From positions 2,064,501-2,128,500 of the forward strand of contig NZ_CP011479.1 in the NCBI RefSeq assembly GCF_001011155.1: a DNA stretch of 64,000 nt, in the 5' to 3' direction. The DNA comes from Hoeflea sp. IMCC20628. Its GTDB lineage: Bacteria > Pseudomonadota > Alphaproteobacteria > Rhizobiales > Rhizobiaceae. The notes under the pieces were generated by a model. It ran no database searches, was not told where the DNA came from, and saw nothing but the letters and a program-made list of their open reading frames with translations. This document shows, piece by piece, positions 29,177-37,531 of the stretch. Made by a program: the position numbers and the translations under genes. Every line of letters starts with the position of its first letter. Position 1 is the stretch's first letter.

Positions 29177-29719
29177 TCAGCCGCGACGGTCGCCACGGCG
29201 CTCACCATCGCGGCCATGTCCCTTGCGGTCACCTCCGCGCCGGTCGCCACGGTCCAGCTTGCCGTCGTCATTGCGGTCCATCCGCTCGACAACATTGCCG
29301 AACTTCTCGTCCATTTCGGCCTGTGTCACCATGCCGTCACCATCTTCATCGAGACGCTGGAAGGCATCGACCATCTTGTTGCGTACCATCTGAAGATAGA
29401 TCGTTTCGAATTCGGCGATCGAGATATTGCCATCACCCGAGGCATCAGCCTCGCTCACCAGTGCCGAGCGGAACGCATCGATTTCAGCCTGGGTGACAGC
29501 GCCGTCGCCGTCTGCGTCAACCTTCTGAAGGATCTGGTGCATCATCCCGCGACCGCCGCGTTTTCCGTGCTTGCCACCATGACCGCGGAAATCAACGTTC
29601 ATGACCTTGGGTGCCTGCACTTCTGTGTCCATCGCGGTTTGTGCGCTGGCGACCGTGTAACCGGACACAACGGCCATGATTGCCACAAGGCCGACGGGGA
29701 GGAGTTTGGAGTTGTTCAT
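29177..29719 (-). CDS. Secreted EF-hand calcium-binding protein
   Basis: A 180-residue exported protein. A signal peptide (MNNSKLLPVGLVAIMAVVSG, cleaved near VASAQ) is followed by a Gly/His/Lys-rich stretch and then EF-hand loops: DADGDGAVTQAE, DASGDGNISIAE, DEDGDGMVTQAE and a weaker DRNDDGKLDRGD. The tail is an Arg/Asp/Gly-rich low-complexity segment. It should bind calcium in the periplasm. The start has AAAGGA seven bases upstream; a start eight codons earlier is less likely. It is divergent from a two-component system and separated from it by repeats that look like response-regulator sites. Confidence 0.87.
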   Translation of the reverse strand: MNNSKLLPVGLVAIMAVVSGYTVASAQTAMDTEVQAPKVMNVDFRGHGGKHGKRGGRGMMHQILQKVDADGDGAVTQAEIDAFRSALVSEADASGDGNISIAEFETIYLQMVRNKMVDAFQRLDEDGDGMVTQAEMDEKFGNVVERMDRNDDGKLDRGDRRGGDRKGHGRDGERRGDRRG

Positions 29720-29815
29720 GTCGTATCCTTTCGAGATTTCCATGAGGCGTGCATCGCCCTGGTGAAACAGACTTAGGGGCTATTGCGCCGAAAAGTGTGT
29801 CAGCGCCAATGCCGC

Positions 29816-29865
29816 TTTGTCGTCATTTGTCGCAAGGCATCTGGCTGATACATCTTGCGACAAAT
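29816..29865. promoter_or_regulatory. Response-regulator binding site candidate
   Basis: Two TTTGTCG direct repeats start ten bases apart (29816 and 29826), the one-helical-turn spacing expected for an OmpR-family dimer. The second is also one arm of a perfect 12-base inverted repeat ATTTGTCGCAAG (29825-29836) and CTTGCGACAAAT (29854-29865). The site lies between the divergent EF-hand and response-regulator genes. Confidence 0.5.
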
Positions 29866-29961
29866 CAACCGCAAAACGGCCTGTTCGCTGGTTGATTGTC
29901 CCGGGGAAAAGAATGCTACTAAGGGAAATATGGACGCCGAGCGCGACCAAGGAGAGACCTC

Positions 29962-30687
29962 ATGACAGACCCGATCGCACCGCAAATCCTGATCGTTGAC
30001 GATGCCCGCGACATTCGCGAGCCGCTCGGTCAGTATCTGCGCAAACAGGGATTCCGGACACGGCTTGCGGCACATGCCAGCGAGGCGCGCGAAATCCTGG
30101 CGGAAGCTTCCATCCATCTGGTCGTGCTTGACATCATGATGCCCGGTGAGGACGGGTTGAGCCTGTGCCTGTGCCGGTGGCTGGTCGCGCACAACGGTCC
30201 GCCCGTATTGCTGTTGACCGCCATGGCGGACGAAACCGACCGCATCGTCGGCCTCGAACTGGGCGCTGACGATTACCTGATCAAACCCTTCAACCCGCGC
30301 GAACTGCTGGCGCGGGCACGGGCGGTTCTGCGCCGTGCACCGCCGGAAGCAGCGCCGCCTCCCAGCAGTAAGCGCCGGTTCGCTGACTGGACCCACGATC
30401 CGGACGTCATGAAACTTGCCCATGAAGACGGCCGGAGCATCGACCTGACCACCGCCGAAAACCGGCTTCTCGCCATTTTTCTCGATCAGCCGCGCACCGT
30501 GCTGACCCGCGCCACGCTGCTTGACCTGACCGCCGGGCGCGAAGCCAAAGCCTATGACCGCGCCATCGACAACCAGATCAGCCGATTGCGCCGAAAAGTC
30601 GAAGACGACCCGAAAAATCCGCGGCTGCTGGTGACCGAATGGGGCGGTGGATACCGGTTGGTTGCAAATGTGACCGAGGCAGGCTGA
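29962..30687 (+). CDS. OmpR/PhoB-family response regulator
   Basis: A 241-residue regulator. The receiver domain (about 8-120) has ILIVDDARDI (acidic pocket), VVLDIMMPGEDG (phospho-acceptor Asp), LLTAM and the conserved Lys in YLIKPFNPREL. A linker precedes the C-terminal winged helix (LTTAENRLLAIFL, AIDNQISRLRRKVEDDP and the wing WGGGYRLVA). It starts with GGAGAG upstream and overlaps the kinase gene by one base (TGATG). It probably controls the divergent EF-hand gene and itself through the TTTGTCG repeats. Confidence 0.95.
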   Translation: MTDPIAPQILIVDDARDIREPLGQYLRKQGFRTRLAAHASEAREILAEASIHLVVLDIMMPGEDGLSLCLCRWLVAHNGPPVLLLTAMADETDRIVGLELGADDYLIKPFNPRELLARARAVLRRAPPEAAPPPSSKRRFADWTHDPDVMKLAHEDGRSIDLTTAENRLLAIFLDQPRTVLTRATLLDLTAGREAKAYDRAIDNQISRLRRKVEDDPKNPRLLVTEWGGGYRLVANVTEAG

Positions 30688-32048
30688 TGAACCGTCTCAA
30701 ACACCTGCTGCCGGATTCTCTTGCGGGCCGGCTCGTCTTCCTGCTGGCGATCGCCATTATTGCCGCCAACATCATCGCGCTCGCCGTGCTGGCGTTTCAG
30801 CAGCAGAGTTTCGATCAGCAGGCCCGGGAGGAACGCGAAATCGAACGTATCGCAGCACTGATTCCTGCGATGGAAGCAGTCAACGCCCAGCTTCGGCAGG
30901 TGATTGCACGGGATGCTTCAACACGCTTTGCCCGCGTCCGTGTGGAAGATGCCCCGTTACTGACCGAGACCGCGACAGGCACACGGTCCAGGTACATCGC
31001 ATCCCAGCTCGCCGAAACCCTGGGCCGACAGGATGTGATCGTGGCAATCATCGACCGGCCGCTTCCGCCCGGTGCGGATCGCAACGGCGCCACCCATACA
31101 GATCAGGTGATTGCCATCACCATTCCGCTGAGCGCACGAAACGGGCAGCCCGAATGGCTCAATGTCGTCACCAACGGTGCACCGTCACGCGCCGGCCGCA
31201 TCGACAGCAGACCATTCCTGACCGTGCTTTCCCTGTCGCTGCTTTCGGTGCTTGGCGTGGCAATCGTCCTCGCCCGCCACCTGACCCAGCCACTCAGCCA
31301 GCTATCGCAGGCAGCCGAGGCAGCAGGACGCGGCGACCGCACTGCGCGGGTGCCCGAAGAAGGAGCACGGGAAATGCGTCAAGCTGCGCGGGCGTTTAAT
31401 GCAATGCAGGCAGAAATCTCGCAATTCGACGCCGAACGCATGCGGATGCTCGCCGCCGTCGGCCACGACCTGCGCACCCCGATGACCAGCCTGCGCATCC
31501 GTGCAGAGATGGTTGATGATGATGAGCTGCGCGATGCGATGGTCCGCACGCTTGAAGAGATGACAGTTATGGCCGACGGCCTTATCAGCTACGCAAGAGA
31601 CGGTCAGGATGCCGAAGCGATGGCGCCGCTCGATCTCGCCCGCTTGCTCAGGCAGCTTTGCGAGGATCGCGGAGCGACCTGCAATGTCACTGAAAATGTC
31701 CAGATAACAGGCCGTCGCGTCAGCCTCGGCCGGGCTATTGGCAATCTTCTCGATAACGCCTTGCGGTACGGCGATGAGGCAAGGATGACGCTTGCACAAG
31801 ACAAAAAGCACGCCATCGTCACCATCGAGGACAACGGTCCCGGCATTCCGCCCGACCGCCTGAACGAGATGTTCCAGCCCTTCACCCGCGGCGACGACAG
31901 CCGCAGCCTGGAGACAGGCGGTGCCGGTCTGGGTCTCTCTATCTCACGAACAATCATCGTCGCGCATGGCGGGCAAGTCACACTCGAAAACCGTGCTGAC
32001 GGAGGACTACGTGCGACAGTGGCTTTGCCGTTGGCCAATCGGACATGA
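30687..32048 (+). CDS. Sensor histidine kinase (EnvZ/QseC-like)
   Basis: A 453-residue membrane kinase. TM1 is at about 10-35 and is followed by a periplasmic domain of about 145 residues, TM2, and a HAMP region (RHLTQPLSQLSQAAEAAGRGD). The HisKA box is GHDLRTPMTSLRIRAEMV. The ATPase domain has N-box NLLDNALRYG, DNGPGIPPDRLNEMF and GGAGLGLSISRTI. It phosphorylates the preceding regulator, with which it is translationally coupled. The periplasmic domain has no feature that reveals the signal. The EF-hand neighbour suggests calcium or another cation, which is inference. Confidence 0.95.
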   Translation: MNRLKHLLPDSLAGRLVFLLAIAIIAANIIALAVLAFQQQSFDQQAREEREIERIAALIPAMEAVNAQLRQVIARDASTRFARVRVEDAPLLTETATGTRSRYIASQLAETLGRQDVIVAIIDRPLPPGADRNGATHTDQVIAITIPLSARNGQPEWLNVVTNGAPSRAGRIDSRPFLTVLSLSLLSVLGVAIVLARHLTQPLSQLSQAAEAAGRGDRTARVPEEGAREMRQAARAFNAMQAEISQFDAERMRMLAAVGHDLRTPMTSLRIRAEMVDDDELRDAMVRTLEEMTVMADGLISYARDGQDAEAMAPLDLARLLRQLCEDRGATCNVTENVQITGRRVSLGRAIGNLLDNALRYGDEARMTLAQDKKHAIVTIEDNGPGIPPDRLNEMFQPFTRGDDSRSLETGGAGLGLSISRTIIVAHGGQVTLENRADGGLRATVALPLANRT

Positions 32049-32346
32049 TGCAGATGAGAGATTGACGAACGCCGGACGCTGATCTTGATCGATCATGTGA
32101 ATCGCAAAATGTTCCATCAATCTGCAGCCCGCCAACATACGTTTTTTATGAACCTTTCTCGCTTCCATCAAAGCCCAACTTAGTTCTTCTAAATTATTCT
32201 ACGATATCGTAAAATATCTTGGCGTTCGCGCCATCTGCTGATCCGGCTGAATCTACGTTCGAGCTCAAAAGAAACGCAGTCGGTGTCGGTGGTTTTGCCA
32301 AAATTTGACCGTTAACCGGCAGCATTCGGAAACGACACCAAACCAC
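32049..32346. other. Intergenic region between convergent genes
   Basis: About 300 bases, A/T-rich for this genome, between the histidine kinase and crotonase stops. It contains the operator-like palindrome at 32197-32214 but no supported gene and no obvious terminator. Confidence 0.5.
32197..32214. promoter_or_regulatory. Operator-like inverted repeat, copy 1
   Basis: TTCTAC-GATATC-GTAAAA, containing a perfect 12-base TACGATATCGTA. It has the same half-sites and spacing as the site at 33244-33261. It lies downstream of the crotonase stop, not in an obvious promoter. Confidence 0.4.
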
Positions 32347-33129
32347 TTAGCGTTTGGTGCGAGGCTTATTGAAAAATGCGTTTATGCGTTCAAGCGCCTC
32401 GGGGCTGGTCTGGGTCAAGGCGGCAGCCAGAGATTCTGTGAAAAGCCCGCCAGCCGGCGGCATTTCGGCGATCTGGGTGAGGGCCAGAAGGATCATCCTG
32501 TTTGAAAGCGGAGCATTGGTTGCGACTTCCCTGGCGAATTCAAATGCATCTTCGCTCGATCGTCCCGGGGCAGACACTCTCTGACAAAGCCCTATGGCGT
32601 TGGCCTCGCGGCAATCGACTTCCCGGCCAGACAACATCAGCTCGATCAAGCGGCTCGTACCGATCAGGCGGCCTACCCTGACGGACGCTCCCCCGCCGAC
32701 AAAGATGCCTCGGCGTCCTTCAGGCAGGCAGAACACCGCCTCTGGATCGGCAAACCGGACATGCGCGGCGGTGGCCAACTCCAATCCGGCGCCGATGACA
32801 TACCCCTTGAGGGCGCAAACCACTGGGATTCGGCTATCAATGATAGCCTGGGTTGCCCTGTGCCAGTGAGATGAGATGTCCATTACCTGTTCGGGGGAGC
32901 GGCTCTTGTGCTCAGAGAGATCAAGTCCAGCGCTGAAATGATCGCCCTCTGCCTCGATCAATACAGCTTTCCAGGCAGGAGGAGGAGAGGCAAAAACCTT
33001 TCCGATGACGGTAATCATTTCTTCGTTCATCGCATTGCGTTTCTCAGGACGGCTCAATGTGATGACGCCAACCTCTCCCTTGGTTTCAATGCCGATCAGG
33101 GAAGAGTGGGGAAAGCTGGAATGGTTCAC
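32347..33129 (-). CDS. Enoyl-CoA hydratase/isomerase family protein (crotonase)
   Basis: A 260-residue crotonase-fold protein. It has ITLSRPEKRNAMNEEM at the N-terminus, DHFSAGLDLSEH (first oxyanion-hole strand) and ALKGYVIGAGLELATAAHVRFAD (second oxyanion-hole Gly). In the position of the hydratase glutamates the sequence reads LPEGRRGIFVGGGASV, so one acidic residue is present. Hydratase, isomerase or hydrolase activity cannot be separated. It is divergent from the thiolase/ligase/TRAP run and shares its regulatory region, so it likely serves the same CoA-thioester pathway. Confidence 0.9.
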   Translation of the reverse strand: MNHSSFPHSSLIGIETKGEVGVITLSRPEKRNAMNEEMITVIGKVFASPPPAWKAVLIEAEGDHFSAGLDLSEHKSRSPEQVMDISSHWHRATQAIIDSRIPVVCALKGYVIGAGLELATAAHVRFADPEAVFCLPEGRRGIFVGGGASVRVGRLIGTSRLIELMLSGREVDCREANAIGLCQRVSAPGRSSEDAFEFAREVATNAPLSNRMILLALTQIAEMPPAGGLFTESLAAALTQTSPEALERINAFFNKPRTKR

Positions 33130-33243
33130 TTTTTCACACTTGTTTTTATCGCGGTTGATTCCGCGTGTTGAAGATATTGGAACTCAGGAACTTTTGAAAA
33201 GTTCGCGAGTCCCTGCTTGACAAGTCACCGAGCCTGTGGCCAA

Positions 33244-33261
33244 TTTTACGCTACTGTAAAA
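33244..33261. promoter_or_regulatory. Operator-like inverted repeat, copy 2
   Basis: TTTTAC-GCTACT-GTAAAA, an inverted repeat in the divergent region between the crotonase and the thiolase-like gene, ending about 15 bases before the latter's start. Together with 32197-32214 it defines TTYTAC-N6-GTAAAA. The TetR protein encoded at 42282-42941 is the likeliest ligand (inference). Confidence 0.5.
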
Positions 33262-33275
33262 GAAGGCGTGTTGTG

Positions 33276-34484
33276 ATGCAAGATGTTGAAATTCCCTACG
33301 GTGCATATTGGTCGAGCCCTTTTGCGCGATGGCAGGGTGCTCTTGCCAACCATCACAGCCTGATACTGGCGGCTGAGGTGGCCAAACGGGAGCTCATGAA
33401 GCGCCGTATTGACGCTGCCGCAATAGAGTTTGGTGTTTTGGGAATGACTGTCCCGCAACGTGGCAGTTTCTACGGACTGCCATGGCTCATGGGAATGATC
33501 GGCGCGGAAGGCGTGGCCGGCCCCACGATCAGCCAGGCCTGTGCGACCGGTGCGCGAGTTCTTGCCGTCGGCAATGATGAAATAGCAGCCCAACGTTCGC
33601 AATGCGCTTTGGTGATTGCGGCAGATCGCGTGTCGAACGGGCCGCATATTGTGTATCCGCGGCCGGATGCGGCCGGTGGCGCGGGTGAGTACGAGAACTG
33701 GATCCTCGACAATTTCGGAGCGGACCCGTTCGCGGGGTGCGCCATGATACAGACGGCGGAGAATGTGGCCAACCGGTTTGGCATCTCGAAGGAAGAGCAG
33801 CATGAATTGGTACTCATGCGTTATGCGCAATATCAGGATGCTCTCAAGGATGACCGCGCATTTCAAAAGCGGTACATGACCTTGCCTTTTGAAGTGCCAG
33901 GGCGGAGCCGGAAAAAGGCCCCGGTCATTCTGGACGGGGACGAGGGCATTTATCCCACATCCGCAGAAAAGATGGCTGCGCTGTCGCCGGTTATCGAAGG
34001 CGGCACCGTCACATTTGCCGCACAAACTCATCCGGCCGATGGAAACGCGGCAATCCTTCTGACAACGCCGGAAAAGGCTATTGAGCTGTCTTCAGATGCC
34101 GGCATTAGGATCTCGATCATAGCATTTGGACAAAGTCGGGAGGAAAAGGGTTTCATGCCCTCTGCTCCGATTGGTGCCACCAGAGCCGCGCTTGAAGCTT
34201 CTGGCCTCGACATTGGGGATATCTCCGTCATCAAGTCCCACAACCCTTTTGCGGTCAATGACCTTGCGTTTGCCAAGGCATTTGGCATCGATGTTGGTTC
34301 AATGAACAACTACGGGTGCTCACTTGTTTGGGGTCACCCCCAGGCCCCGACCGGGATCCGTTCCATCGTTGAAATGATTGAAGAGCTTGTGATCAAGGGT
34401 GGCGGTTACGGACTGTTCCAGGGGTGTGCGGCCGGCGACAGCGCCATGGCGGTGATCCTCAAGGTGGAGGACCGGTCCCAATGA
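33276..34484 (+). CDS. Thiolase-family acyltransferase
   Basis: A 402-residue thiolase-fold protein. The acylation Cys lies in ISQACATGARVL near residue 90. The C-terminal half has HNPFAVNDLAF, NNYGCSLVWGHPQAPTG (the His-containing motif, diverged from the usual NxxGGAIAxGHP) and YGLFQGCAAGDSA (second Cys). These changes put it in a side branch of the family, so the direction and chain length of the thiolytic reaction are open. The start is ATG at 33276; a GTG just before it is equally close to the GAAGG site. It overlaps the ligase gene by four bases. Confidence 0.86.
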   Translation: MQDVEIPYGAYWSSPFARWQGALANHHSLILAAEVAKRELMKRRIDAAAIEFGVLGMTVPQRGSFYGLPWLMGMIGAEGVAGPTISQACATGARVLAVGNDEIAAQRSQCALVIAADRVSNGPHIVYPRPDAAGGAGEYENWILDNFGADPFAGCAMIQTAENVANRFGISKEEQHELVLMRYAQYQDALKDDRAFQKRYMTLPFEVPGRSRKKAPVILDGDEGIYPTSAEKMAALSPVIEGGTVTFAAQTHPADGNAAILLTTPEKAIELSSDAGIRISIIAFGQSREEKGFMPSAPIGATRAALEASGLDIGDISVIKSHNPFAVNDLAFAKAFGIDVGSMNNYGCSLVWGHPQAPTGIRSIVEMIEELVIKGGGYGLFQGCAAGDSAMAVILKVEDRSQ

Positions 34485-36004
34485 CCCAGATGCCAGAAAT
34501 CTTTCCATCTGTTGTCCACATGCTGGCGGAATCCGCTCGACTCCATCCGGAAAGGGAAGCCATCGTCTGCGATGACGAACGTCTCGATTACGCTCAGTAT
34601 GCGGGGGCGGTGGCGCAGTTTGCCTCCGAGCTCATCGGGCACGGGGCCCAAGGTGGACGTGTAGCTATCATCATGCCGAACTCCGCGGATTTTGCGATTG
34701 CGCTTTTCGCAGGGCTGGCAGCAGGAGCGCAGACGTCGGCCTTGAATCCGCTTTACACCGAATACGAGCTTGGCGAGATACTGGAAGATTGCCGACCGGA
34801 TGTGGTGCTCGCCGCTCCGGAGGTGATGGACAAGATTTCCAATATTGTGGAAAAACTCGGTTTGCGTCCGGCGATTGCAATCGGGCTCGGAGCAAGGCGA
34901 CTGACAACCGCTTCCCGTGACATGGCGCCTGGCCTGCCCTTGCCGGACCCAGATTCACTGGGGATTCTGCAGTACACAGGAGGGACCACCGGCAAGCCCA
35001 AAGGTGTCGAAATTTCCCACCGCGCAACTGCGATGAACATCTCGCAGCGACAAATGCTTGTGCCGATTACCCGGGACGACCGCCTTCTGGTGATGACGCC
35101 GCTCTATCACGTCTATGCAAGTTCAATGGGTCTGTTTTCCGCCGCCTATGCCGCAGCTCCACTCGTTATCTTGCCCCGCTACACCACGGAAATCGCATTG
35201 CAGACAATCGGGCGCGAGGGCATCACCTTTTTTGCCGGCAGTCCGACCATTTATCACGGGCTGCTTGCGGATCCACGCATGACGACGACCGATTTTTCCC
35301 GACTGAGCCTCTGCTTTTCAGGAGCTTCGGCACTTCCTTCCGAAACTCTTGCAGAGTGGGAACGGCAGACCGGATCTGTCATCTGCGAGGCCTTTGGTCA
35401 GACCGAGACAGGTCCCGTTATTGCTGCAAACCCGCGAGACGGCCTGCGCAAAGCTGGTTCCGTCGGGTTGATTCTGCCGCAAACAGAGGTCGAGATCGTC
35501 GATGCTCAGGATGGAGAGACTGTTCTGCCCGCAGGAGAAATCGGCGAAATACGTGCACGCGGACCTCAGATGATGCGCGGTTATCGCAATCGTCCCGAAG
35601 AGACCGCACAGACGCTGCGCGATGGCTGGGTATACACCGGCGACATCGGCTTCCTTGATACAGATGGATATCTGAACATCAGGGACCGCAAGAAGGACAT
35701 GGTCATTGTGAGCGGCTTCAATGTCTACCCACGGGAGATTGAAGAAGCCTTGTACGGGGTGTCAGGTGTGCTCGAGGCAGCGGTTATCGGTGTCCCTCAC
35801 CCGCACAAGGGGGAAGTGCTCCACGCACAGATTGTTGCGCCCGGTCTCTCAACCCAGTCCGTCATGGAGCAGCTCGCACAGCGGCTGACCCGATACAAAT
35901 TGCCAGCCAGTGTCGAGATCGTCGAGGCGCTTCCGAAGACGCCAATCGGCAAGGTCGACAAGGTTGCCTTGCGCGAAGCAGCGCAAGCAAACGGAAAATC
36001 TTAG
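34481..36004 (+). CDS. AMP-dependent acyl-CoA ligase (ANL superfamily)
   Basis: A 507-residue adenylate-forming enzyme that would activate a carboxylic acid to its CoA thioester. Motifs in order: YTGGTTGKPKG (P-loop, near 170), FGQTETGP, YTGDIGFLDTDGYL with the following DRKKDMVIVSGFNVYPREIE hinge, and the catalytic Lys in TPIGKVDK near the C-terminus. The chosen start MTQMPEIFPS overlaps the thiolase stop (ATGA). The position before a TRAP transporter suggests that it activates the imported acid. Confidence 0.93.
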   Translation: MTQMPEIFPSVVHMLAESARLHPEREAIVCDDERLDYAQYAGAVAQFASELIGHGAQGGRVAIIMPNSADFAIALFAGLAAGAQTSALNPLYTEYELGEILEDCRPDVVLAAPEVMDKISNIVEKLGLRPAIAIGLGARRLTTASRDMAPGLPLPDPDSLGILQYTGGTTGKPKGVEISHRATAMNISQRQMLVPITRDDRLLVMTPLYHVYASSMGLFSAAYAAAPLVILPRYTTEIALQTIGREGITFFAGSPTIYHGLLADPRMTTTDFSRLSLCFSGASALPSETLAEWERQTGSVICEAFGQTETGPVIAANPRDGLRKAGSVGLILPQTEVEIVDAQDGETVLPAGEIGEIRARGPQMMRGYRNRPEETAQTLRDGWVYTGDIGFLDTDGYLNIRDRKKDMVIVSGFNVYPREIEEALYGVSGVLEAAVIGVPHPHKGEVLHAQIVAPGLSTQSVMEQLAQRLTRYKLPASVEIVEALPKTPIGKVDKVALREAAQANGKS

Positions 36005-36031
36005 AGCCTGAAAATGGGAAAGGACCCACGC

Positions 36032-37006
36032 ATGAATACTTTTAAAGCAATGTTGTGTGCAGTTGCCGGAATGACTGTCCTGATGCCTGGAAGCGCTTCA
36101 GCAGAGACAGTTTTGCGGGTAGGAACGTTTCTTCCACCACAAGGCGTTTGGCACGGACCGCTCGAACACTTTATTGAAACCGTCAACGCCAAGGGTTCCG
36201 ACATCAAACTCGAGCTTGTTGCGGACCCCTCATCGGTCAGCCCTTTTCAGCTCGGTGACGCCGTCTCCGGCGGCGTGGTCGACATCGCCTATCTCTCGGG
36301 CGCCTTCTATACCAATCTGGTCCCTGAGGCTGACGCCAACAAGCTGTTCAACATTCCGGTCGCCGAACTTCGCGAGAACGGTGCGATGGATGTTCTCGAT
36401 CAGATCCACCGCCAAAAGATGGGCGCCGTGTTCCTCGGAAAACTCGGTGATGGAATCAAGTATCATATCTACACCGACAAGGAGAGCAGTGAACCGCGCT
36501 TTGAAGGCTGGAATATGAGAGGCACTCCCTTGTATCGGCCATTCATGGAATCTCTGGGTGTCAACGTCATCCAGATGCAGGGGTCTGAAGTCTATTCTGC
36601 GATGGAAGGAGGCGTTGTCGATGGCTACGCTTGGCCTTTGTGGGGCATCAAGGATCTTGGACTGCTCGAAGTCACGAAATATCGGGTTGAGCCCGGCTTT
36701 TACAATGCCGAAATCAGTGTTCTGTTCAATGAGAACAGCTGGAATGGTCTGAGCGAAGATCAGCAGAAGATGATGCAAGACGCCACGATCGAAACCGAGC
36801 AGTGGTTTATCGATTACCGCAACAAGATCGACGATGAACAGCGGAGCATCCAGGACGAAGCCGGGATTCAACCGGTGACGTTTTCGGAAGAAGACAGCAA
36901 GGCGTTTGTCACGGCGGCAGACAAGGCCGGATGGGACGTGGTCCTGAAAAACTCACCGGAAAATGGTGAGCGGATCAAGGAACTCACGTACCAGGATAAC
37001 CAGTAA
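36032..37006 (+). CDS. TRAP transporter substrate-binding protein (DctP family)
   Basis: A 324-residue periplasmic binding protein. A Sec signal peptide MNTFKAMLCAVAGMTVLMPG is cleaved near ASAET. The mature part starts VLRVGTFLPPQGVWHGPLE and contains the conserved Arg-bearing segment WNMRGTPLYRPFMESLG and SEVYSAMEGGVVDGYAWPLWG. It delivers an organic acid to DctQM in a sodium-dependent manner. The start at 36032 has AAGGA eight bases upstream. The neighbours suggest a carboxylate that is then CoA-activated. Confidence 0.93.
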   Translation: MNTFKAMLCAVAGMTVLMPGSASAETVLRVGTFLPPQGVWHGPLEHFIETVNAKGSDIKLELVADPSSVSPFQLGDAVSGGVVDIAYLSGAFYTNLVPEADANKLFNIPVAELRENGAMDVLDQIHRQKMGAVFLGKLGDGIKYHIYTDKESSEPRFEGWNMRGTPLYRPFMESLGVNVIQMQGSEVYSAMEGGVVDGYAWPLWGIKDLGLLEVTKYRVEPGFYNAEISVLFNENSWNGLSEDQQKMMQDATIETEQWFIDYRNKIDDEQRSIQDEAGIQPVTFSEEDSKAFVTAADKAGWDVVLKNSPENGERIKELTYQDNQ

Positions 37007-37015
37007 GCTCTCGCG

Positions 37016-37531
37016 ATGATAAAACTGATCGACAGCGCCATGGGGCGCATCTGCGATGCCTTCGGGTTCGCCGCCAGCCTGGTGATTGCGTTTCTGGCGC
37101 TGTCGGTCGGTGCAGAGGTTGTTGTACGCAACCTCGGCCTTCCCGCTTTTGGCTGGACGCTGGAAATGTGTGAATATGGCCTGCTTCTGGTCAGCTTCCT
37201 GGGGGCGCCTTGGGTGCTTCGCCGTCACGACCACATAAGCGTCGATGTGCTTGTCCGTCATGTCTCGCCTCGCACTCGCCTTCGTATGCTGACCGTCGCC
37301 GACATGTTTGCAGCTTTGACCTGTGCCGTCCTGGCCTATTACGCGACCCAGGCCGCGCTGGATGCATATGCGAAGGGCTCACTTCTCTTCAAGTACCTGG
37401 TCGTGCCCCAGTGGATCGTGCTTTCGGTCCTTCCCTTGGGGATGAGCTTGCTGGTCATCGAGTTCCTTCTGCGTATCTACCGCCGCGGTTCGGAGACCGC
37501 CAACACAAATTCTGAGGTAGAAATCACATGA
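37016..37531 (+). CDS. TRAP transporter small permease (DctQ)
   Basis: 171 residues with four transmembrane helices in the DctQ pattern. WTLEMCEYGLLLVSFLGAPWVLRRHDHISVDVL is the family's conserved loop between helices 2 and 3, here read in two parts around APWVLRR. It is the scaffold subunit for DctM. It sits nine bases after dctP and overlaps dctM by four bases. Confidence 0.92.
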   Translation: MIKLIDSAMGRICDAFGFAASLVIAFLALSVGAEVVVRNLGLPAFGWTLEMCEYGLLLVSFLGAPWVLRRHDHISVDVLVRHVSPRTRLRMLTVADMFAALTCAVLAYYATQAALDAYAKGSLLFKYLVVPQWIVLSVLPLGMSLLVIEFLLRIYRRGSETANTNSEVEIT

